Assembly: GCA_964392365.1 (NCBI GenBank)
Contig: CAYMPH010000002.1
Span: 186,001-250,000, forward strand
DNA: 64,000 bases
Reading direction: 5' to 3'
Origin: CAYMPH01 sp964392365
GTDB taxonomy: Bacteria > Spirochaetota > UBA4802 > UBA5550
The position numbers were made by a program, and so were the translations under genes. The notes under the pieces are model-generated. The model did not search any database, was not told where the DNA came from, and saw nothing but the letters and a program-made list of their open reading frames with translations. Every line of letters begins with the position of its first letter. Within the stretch, counting starts at the first letter, position 1. Shown here piece by piece: positions 60,075 to 64,000 of this stretch.

Positions 60075-60959
60075 ATGAAATCTATCATCGAATTAATTGA
60101 GTTTACAGACCCCTATTGTACATGGTGCTGGGGATCAGAGCCAATCCTGCGGCGCATACAGGAGACATACGGCAGGCAGGTCTCTATCAGCTTTGTGATG
60201 GGCGGTCTCACTGATAATGCAGATCAGGTCAACGATCCGGCCAATGGAATAGGAGGAACTGACTGGAAGCGTCAGGTCGCAGAACATTGGCTCGATGCGT
60301 CAAGCCGTCATGGCATGCCTGTGGACATCAGCGGCTTTGTGGAAAAAGTGGCGCCGAAATCCACATACCCGGCCAACATCGCATTCGAGGCAGCCAGAAT
60401 CCAGGCTCCTGAAAAGGCGGATTCCTATCTTCGCAGATTGCGCGAAGCTGCAGCGACAGAAAACAGATCAATTCACCTGCAGGAAGTACAGGCCGACATC
60501 GCTGAAGAACTTGGACTCAACCGTGCTCAATTTTTGAGTGATCTTTCCGGACCTGCAAAAGAAGCTTTTGCGGATGATCAGCGTCAGTGCCTGGCCTATG
60601 GGGCCCGGGGTTTTCCGACATTTCTGATACGGTCCGAACGCGGCGAACGCCTGCTGAGGGGCTACAACCGTTTTGTTTCGTTTGCCGCTGTGTTCGATGA
60701 ACTGGCTTTTAAACCTCTTGATCGAAAAAATATTATTTTTAATGATGAGGCGGTGCTTGCATTTATTAACAAGTATGGCAGCAGTGCGACGCGTGAAGTT
60801 GCTGAAGTGTTCGGGGTCGAAGACTCCGCGGCAGATATGGTTTTACTGAAACTGGTTTCAAATGGAGAAATCGAAAAGCGCTCTGCAGGTACAGGCTCCA
60901 TGTACCTGACGCTTAAATCCGGCGGGTACTGCGATACTTTAACCGGCAAATGTCTTTAG
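60075..60959 (+). CDS. DsbA/FrnE-family thioredoxin-fold protein
   Basis: A 294-residue cytosolic (no signal peptide) DsbA-superfamily protein. The redox motif is CTWC in DPYCTWCWGSEPILRRI. A cis-Pro loop (YGARGFPTFLIR, about 180) and the helical insertion typical of FrnE-like proteins follow. A C-terminal helix-turn-helix-like region (ATREVAEVFGVEDSAADMVLLKLVSNGEIEKRS) ends in CDTLTGKC, which could form a second disulfide. GC content is higher than in most neighbours. No strong ribosome-binding site, but it is only 11 bp after the PNPOx gene. Confidence 0.85.
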   Translation: MKSIIELIEFTDPYCTWCWGSEPILRRIQETYGRQVSISFVMGGLTDNADQVNDPANGIGGTDWKRQVAEHWLDASSRHGMPVDISGFVEKVAPKSTYPANIAFEAARIQAPEKADSYLRRLREAAATENRSIHLQEVQADIAEELGLNRAQFLSDLSGPAKEAFADDQRQCLAYGARGFPTFLIRSERGERLLRGYNRFVSFAAVFDELAFKPLDRKNIIFNDEAVLAFINKYGSSATREVAEVFGVEDSAADMVLLKLVSNGEIEKRSAGTGSMYLTLKSGGYCDTLTGKCL

Positions 60960-61222
60960 GAGAAAATTTTATTATTCCTTATCTGGAGGAGACATACTTC
61001 GGTTACTCATGATGAGATCAGCATATTGGAGTTGCCCATTCATGGCAGATGTTATAAAAAGCCGATCCTGATTTACAGAACCGGCAAAATTTAATTAACA
61101 TTTGCTGTTAGCAGAATGAAAGTCAAGAATTATATTTGCTTTTAGCTTCTGATAGAATGCATTATGATTTATTGGAAACAGGGATCTGTGAAAAACTTTC
61201 TGTTTTTTCCGGACTTTCCTGT
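60960..61222. other. Intergenic stretch holding repeat copy C
   Basis: The first 120 bases after the DsbA-like gene show no structure I recognise. The remainder is mainly the dispersed repeat at 61085-61165, then the tRNA terminator. Confidence 0.55.
61085..61165 (+). repeat. AAAGTCAAGAATTATA repeat, copy C
   Basis: The longest copy: AAAATTTAATTAACATTTGC, TGTTAGCAGAATG, AAAGTCAAGAATTATA, TTTGCTTTTAGCTTC. It lies on the far side of the PNPOx/DsbA pair from copies A, B and D. Confidence 0.78.
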
Positions 61223-61259
61223 AAAAAAAAAGGACGCTTCCGATTTCCCGAAAACGTCC
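61223..61259 (-). terminator. Terminator of the gpmI-purF-tRNA-Trp unit
   Basis: On the minus strand a GGACG...CGTCC stem, extended by TTTCGG/TCGGAA pairs, is followed by nine T residues. It lies 31 bp after the tRNA 3' end. Confidence 0.9.
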
Positions 61260-61290
61260 CTGAATGCTCGCATTGAGCGAAGCCGAAATG

Positions 61291-61363
61291 CAGGCGATGC
61301 AGGACTCGAACCTGCAACAGTCGGTTTTGGAGACCGATGCTCTACCAATTGAACTAATCGCCT
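61291..61363 (-). tRNA. trpT: tRNA-Trp (CCA anticodon)
   Basis: 73 nt on the minus strand. A perfect 7-bp acceptor stem (AGGCGAT / ATCGCCT), a D arm, anticodon arm TCGGT-CTCCAAA-ACCGA with anticodon CCA, and a T arm GCAGG-TTCGAAC-CTGC are all visible. The discriminator base is G. The 3' CCA is not encoded (CAT follows). It lies 49 bp downstream of purF in the same direction. Confidence 0.96.
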
Positions 61364-61412
61364 ATGCTTAATCTACGAAAGAATAAATATAATGTATTAC
61401 GTCAAGTTTTTT

Positions 61413-62861
61413 TCAATAATATTCACTGGCATGATCTTCAAATAAATATTTCTGATTATCCTCTGTAAGTTCTTCAAGCGGGCAGGGGTAATTTCCGTCA
61501 AAACAGGCAGTGCAGAATGACATGGAAGGATCATTTACTGCAGCAAGCATTGATTCAACAGTCATGTATTCAATAGAATCAACCCTGAGATATTTTTTTA
61601 TTTCATCTATAGTATGAGTTGCTGCTATGAGTTCCTGATGTGTAGGGATATCAATTCCATAGAAACATGGAAATTTTGTCGGTGGTGAGGAAATTCTAAC
61701 ATGGATTTCTTTGGCTCCGGCATTTCTGAACAGCTTTATGATTTTACGCATGGTTGTTCCGCGCATAATCGAATCATCAACAACTACAATTCTTTTATCT
61801 TTAACAAGTGACTTAACAACATTGAATTTGATTTTAACGCCGAAGTCCCTGATTTTCTGTGAGGGTTCAATGAATGTTCTTCCAATATAATGGCTTCGTA
61901 TCATTGCCATTTCATAATCTATTCCTGATTCTCTTGAAAAACCCAATGCAGCACAAACAGATGAATCAGGTATCGGTACGACTATATCAGCTTCAACCCC
62001 TGACTGTTTTACAAGCATCCTGCCGAGAGCAACCCGCATTTCATGAACAGTCTTGCCGAAAATAATACTGTCCGGTTTTGAGAAATAAATATATTCAAAT
62101 ATGCATAAGGATTTTTTCTTTTTTTCGAATGGGAAGAAAGATGTAATTCCATGCTCTGATATTTCAAGAAGTTCACCCGGTTCAACTTCGCGAAGATACT
62201 CCGCGTTTATAATATCAAAAGAACAGGTTTCAGAAGCAATTACAGGACAGCCTTCAAGATCGCCGAGAACCAGCGGCCTGAATCCGTATGGATCGCGGAC
62301 TGCAAATATTTTATTTCTATTCATCACAAGCAGGGAGTATGCTCCCTTAACCTGTCTCAGGGCAACTACCAGGGCTGATTTAAAATCGCTTTCGCCGGAT
62401 TTAGCCATCAGATGAACGATTACTTCAGAATCGATTGTTGTCTGAAAAATGTGTCCCTGTTTTTCAAGATTATATCTTATTTCAGCAGCATTTGTTAAGT
62501 TGCCGTTATGTGCTATGACTATCGGGCCGAGTATGGAATCAGCCCTTAAAGGCTGTGCATTTCTTAAAAAGGATGAGCCTGTGGTTGAGTATCTGTTATG
62601 GCCGATTGCAATATGACCCAGGAGATTATCAATATGTTCCTTTGTGAAAACATCAATAACTTTGCCCATGCCTGCGTATCTGTAAATATGAAAACCATCG
62701 GATGAAGCCATGCCTGCAGATTCCTGGCCTCTGTGCTGAAGGGAATATAAACCGAGATATGTCAGATTTGCAGCTTTTTCGTTTCCGTATATGCCGAAAA
62801 TGCCGCATTCTTCTCTCGGTTTATAGTGTGTTAAATTTGAAGAATTATTTTTATTTTTCAT
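61413..62861 (-). CDS. purF: Amidophosphoribosyltransferase PurF
   Basis: Catalyses the first step of de novo purine synthesis, forming phosphoribosylamine from PRPP and glutamine. The 482-residue protein has a short propeptide before the catalytic Cys19 (KPREECGIFGIYG). The N-terminal nucleophile glutaminase domain includes HRGQESAGMA and GHNRYSTTGSS. The PRPP-binding loop is VVVDDSIMRGTTM. Cysteines near 246, the CFYG motif, and CTACFDGNYPC near the end suggest the Bacillus-type [4Fe-4S] form. It lies 61 bp after gpmI. Confidence 0.96.
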   Translation of the reverse strand: MKNKNNSSNLTHYKPREECGIFGIYGNEKAANLTYLGLYSLQHRGQESAGMASSDGFHIYRYAGMGKVIDVFTKEHIDNLLGHIAIGHNRYSTTGSSFLRNAQPLRADSILGPIVIAHNGNLTNAAEIRYNLEKQGHIFQTTIDSEVIVHLMAKSGESDFKSALVVALRQVKGAYSLLVMNRNKIFAVRDPYGFRPLVLGDLEGCPVIASETCSFDIINAEYLREVEPGELLEISEHGITSFFPFEKKKKSLCIFEYIYFSKPDSIIFGKTVHEMRVALGRMLVKQSGVEADIVVPIPDSSVCAALGFSRESGIDYEMAMIRSHYIGRTFIEPSQKIRDFGVKIKFNVVKSLVKDKRIVVVDDSIMRGTTMRKIIKLFRNAGAKEIHVRISSPPTKFPCFYGIDIPTHQELIAATHTIDEIKKYLRVDSIEYMTVESMLAAVNDPSMSFCTACFDGNYPCPLEELTEDNQKYLFEDHASEYY

Positions 62862-62922
62862 ATTTTTAACAGAAAATGTAAGTGACCAATGTAATTAATC
62901 GATTATCTCTGTCTACTGTTTT

Positions 62923-64000
62923 TCAATTAAATTTAATCAATGGCGGCATATAATCTTCAGGCGGATTATATCCGAGAAAAAGCAGAATTGTAGATGCAAT
63001 ATTCGCAAGTCCTGGATCTTTAACATCAGAAAGGCTGTATTCATTATGAAAATTATGATTATAAAAAATTACAGGGACAGGATTCAGCGTGTGTGAAGTC
63101 TTTGGTTTCTTTATTCCTGTGGCAGTGTCAATCTGGGGCAGACCGGTTTTTTTATCGATTTCGAACATTTCTTCGAGGTTGCCGTGATCCGCTGTTATAA
63201 TAGTTACTGCGCCTGCTTTATCAAGATGGTTGATAAGTCTTCCTATTGATAGATCAAGAGCTTCTGCTGCAATTATCGCAGCTTCAAGATCTCCTGTGTG
63301 TCCAACCATATCCCCATTCGGATAATTCATTCTTATGAAATCGTATTTTCCGCCATCTATAATTTCTATAACTTTATCTGTGATTTCAGCTGCTTTCATC
63401 CACGGGCGCTGGTTGAATTCAACTTTATCAGATGGAACTTCAAAATAATCCTCTGTTTTTTCGTCAAACTTTCCGCTTCTGTTTCCGTTCCAGAAATATG
63501 TTACATGACCGAATTTCTGCGTCTCTGAAATTGCAAACTGCGTAACTCCGCTTTTAGCTAAATACTCGCTTATTGTATTGTCAATAGCAGGAGGAACAAC
63601 GAGATATTTCTTTGGAACCATAAGGTCTCCGTCGTACTGCATCATACCTGCGAAATAAACATCCGGCTTTTTTACTCTATCAAATTTATTGAAATTTATT
63701 TCTTCAAATGCATGGGTTATTTCAATTGCCCGGTCGCCTCTGAAGTTGAAAAACAGAACTGAATCCCCGTCATTTATTTTTCCAACAGGACCATTGCTGT
63801 CAACAATAGTAAATGACTGCATATACTGGTCAATAATTGCAGGATCTTCTTTTCTATATGTCTCTATTGCTTCAGTAGCAGATTTAAACGGCCTTGCAGT
63901 TCCCAGGACATGCGCATCCCATCCGCGTTTAACAATTGTCCAGTCAGCCTGGTACCTGTCCATGGTTGTAATCATGCGGCCGCCGCCGGATGCGATTAAA
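62923..64000 (-). CDS. gpmI: 2,3-bisphosphoglycerate-independent phosphoglycerate mutase, N-terminus cut by window edge
   Basis: Glycolytic enzyme interconverting 3- and 2-phosphoglycerate with two Mn ions. The frame is open through base 64000, so the N-terminus (with the catalytic Ser) is missing. Visible are SGGGRMITTMDRYQADW, NFRGDRAIEITHAF, YFWNGNRSGKFDE, RMNYPNGDMVGHTGD, the metal motif ITADHGNLEEM, and TSHTLNPVPVIFY near the C-terminus. Met at 63975 is internal, not the start. The extra sequence around YFEVPSDKVEF fits the family. First visible gene of the gpmI-purF-tRNA-Trp unit. Confidence 0.95.
   Translation of the reverse strand, partial: LIASGGGRMITTMDRYQADWTIVKRGWDAHVLGTARPFKSATEAIETYRKEDPAIIDQYMQSFTIVDSNGPVGKINDGDSVLFFNFRGDRAIEITHAFEEINFNKFDRVKKPDVYFAGMMQYDGDLMVPKKYLVVPPAIDNTISEYLAKSGVTQFAISETQKFGHVTYFWNGNRSGKFDEKTEDYFEVPSDKVEFNQRPWMKAAEITDKVIEIIDGGKYDFIRMNYPNGDMVGHTGDLEAAIIAAEALDLSIGRLINHLDKAGAVTIITADHGNLEEMFEIDKKTGLPQIDTATGIKKPKTSHTLNPVPVIFYNHNFHNEYSLSDVKDPGLANIASTILLFLGYNPPEDYMPPLIKFN

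Noticed and set aside
61164..61352. 62-codon plus-strand open frame
   Set aside because: It runs through the terminator and the tRNA-Trp gene on the opposite strand.

Overview
The window is chromosomal DNA from an AT-rich Gram-negative-type bacterium, most likely a spirochaete (Spirochaetota). The strongest evidence is the hook protein FlgE. It carries a Lys167/Cys180 pair with the same 13-residue spacing as the lysinoalanine cross-link residues of Treponema hooks. The fliK-flgD-flgE order, the spirochaete-like FlgF/FlgG rod protein, the hrcA-grpE-dnaK-dnaJ order behind a CIRCE operator, and the many lipoproteins, cyclic-nucleotide-binding and c-di-GMP proteins fit this. No phage, conjugative element, intact transposase, CRISPR array or rRNA operon was seen. 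The assignment is an inference from gene content.

Region by region. 1-5.8 kb: two unrecognised proteins, a DUF5700-type putative zinc peptidase, an RluD-type pseudouridine synthase, trpS, and a membrane protein/MBL hydrolase pair. 5.8-9.2 kb: minus-strand hook operon fliK-flgD-flgE. 9.2-10.0 kb: repeat-rich gap. 10-12 kb: nifU-nifS with all classical cysteines. 12.2-16.3 kb: minus-strand tatA, murA, flgF/G and a lytic transglycosylase, with a striking 0.5-kb block of nested inverted repeats between the transglycosylase and tatA. 16.6-23 kb: a PrsW-like protease fused to a cNMP-binding domain, an Ala-rich lipoprotein with a C-terminal membrane anchor, an SDR enzyme and two unknowns. 23-28 kb: heat-shock operon. 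28-32.8 kb: tyrS, an ECF sigma/anti-sigma pair, an isochorismatase-like hydrolase overlapping a 57-residue MshEN-like protein, and a two-TM protein. 33-46 kb: SpoIIE-type phosphatase, B12-radical SAM enzyme, secreted protein, SpeD-SpeE fusion, a 1538-residue hybrid kinase ending in a PP2C phosphatase, and a SulP-STAS-cNMP transporter.

46.5-51 kb holds the most system-like novelty. A compact minus-strand cassette encodes a zinc-ribbon kinase-like protein with a degenerate active site, a vWA (MIDAS) protein and a divergent adenylosuccinate-synthetase (PurA) paralogue. It has its own strong promoter overlapped by a palindrome. Context resembles the vWA/kinase modules of TerY-P-type stress systems linked to nucleoside-like metabolites; its function here is unknown. 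52-59 kb: c-di-GMP-type signalling proteins (EAL active-looking, both GGDEF sites degenerate) around envelope proteins. 59-61.2 kb: a PNPOx-family protein and a DsbA-like protein flanked by four copies of a short dispersed repeat, possibly acquired DNA. 61.2-64 kb: gpmI (cut by the window edge), purF and tRNA-Trp in one direction, ending at a clear terminator.

The intergenic DNA is rich in short dispersed repeats with inverted ends. At least six families are visible, one of which seems to have contributed about 30 bp to a coding sequence (31.8 kb). All calls come from reading the sequence; no database search was run.
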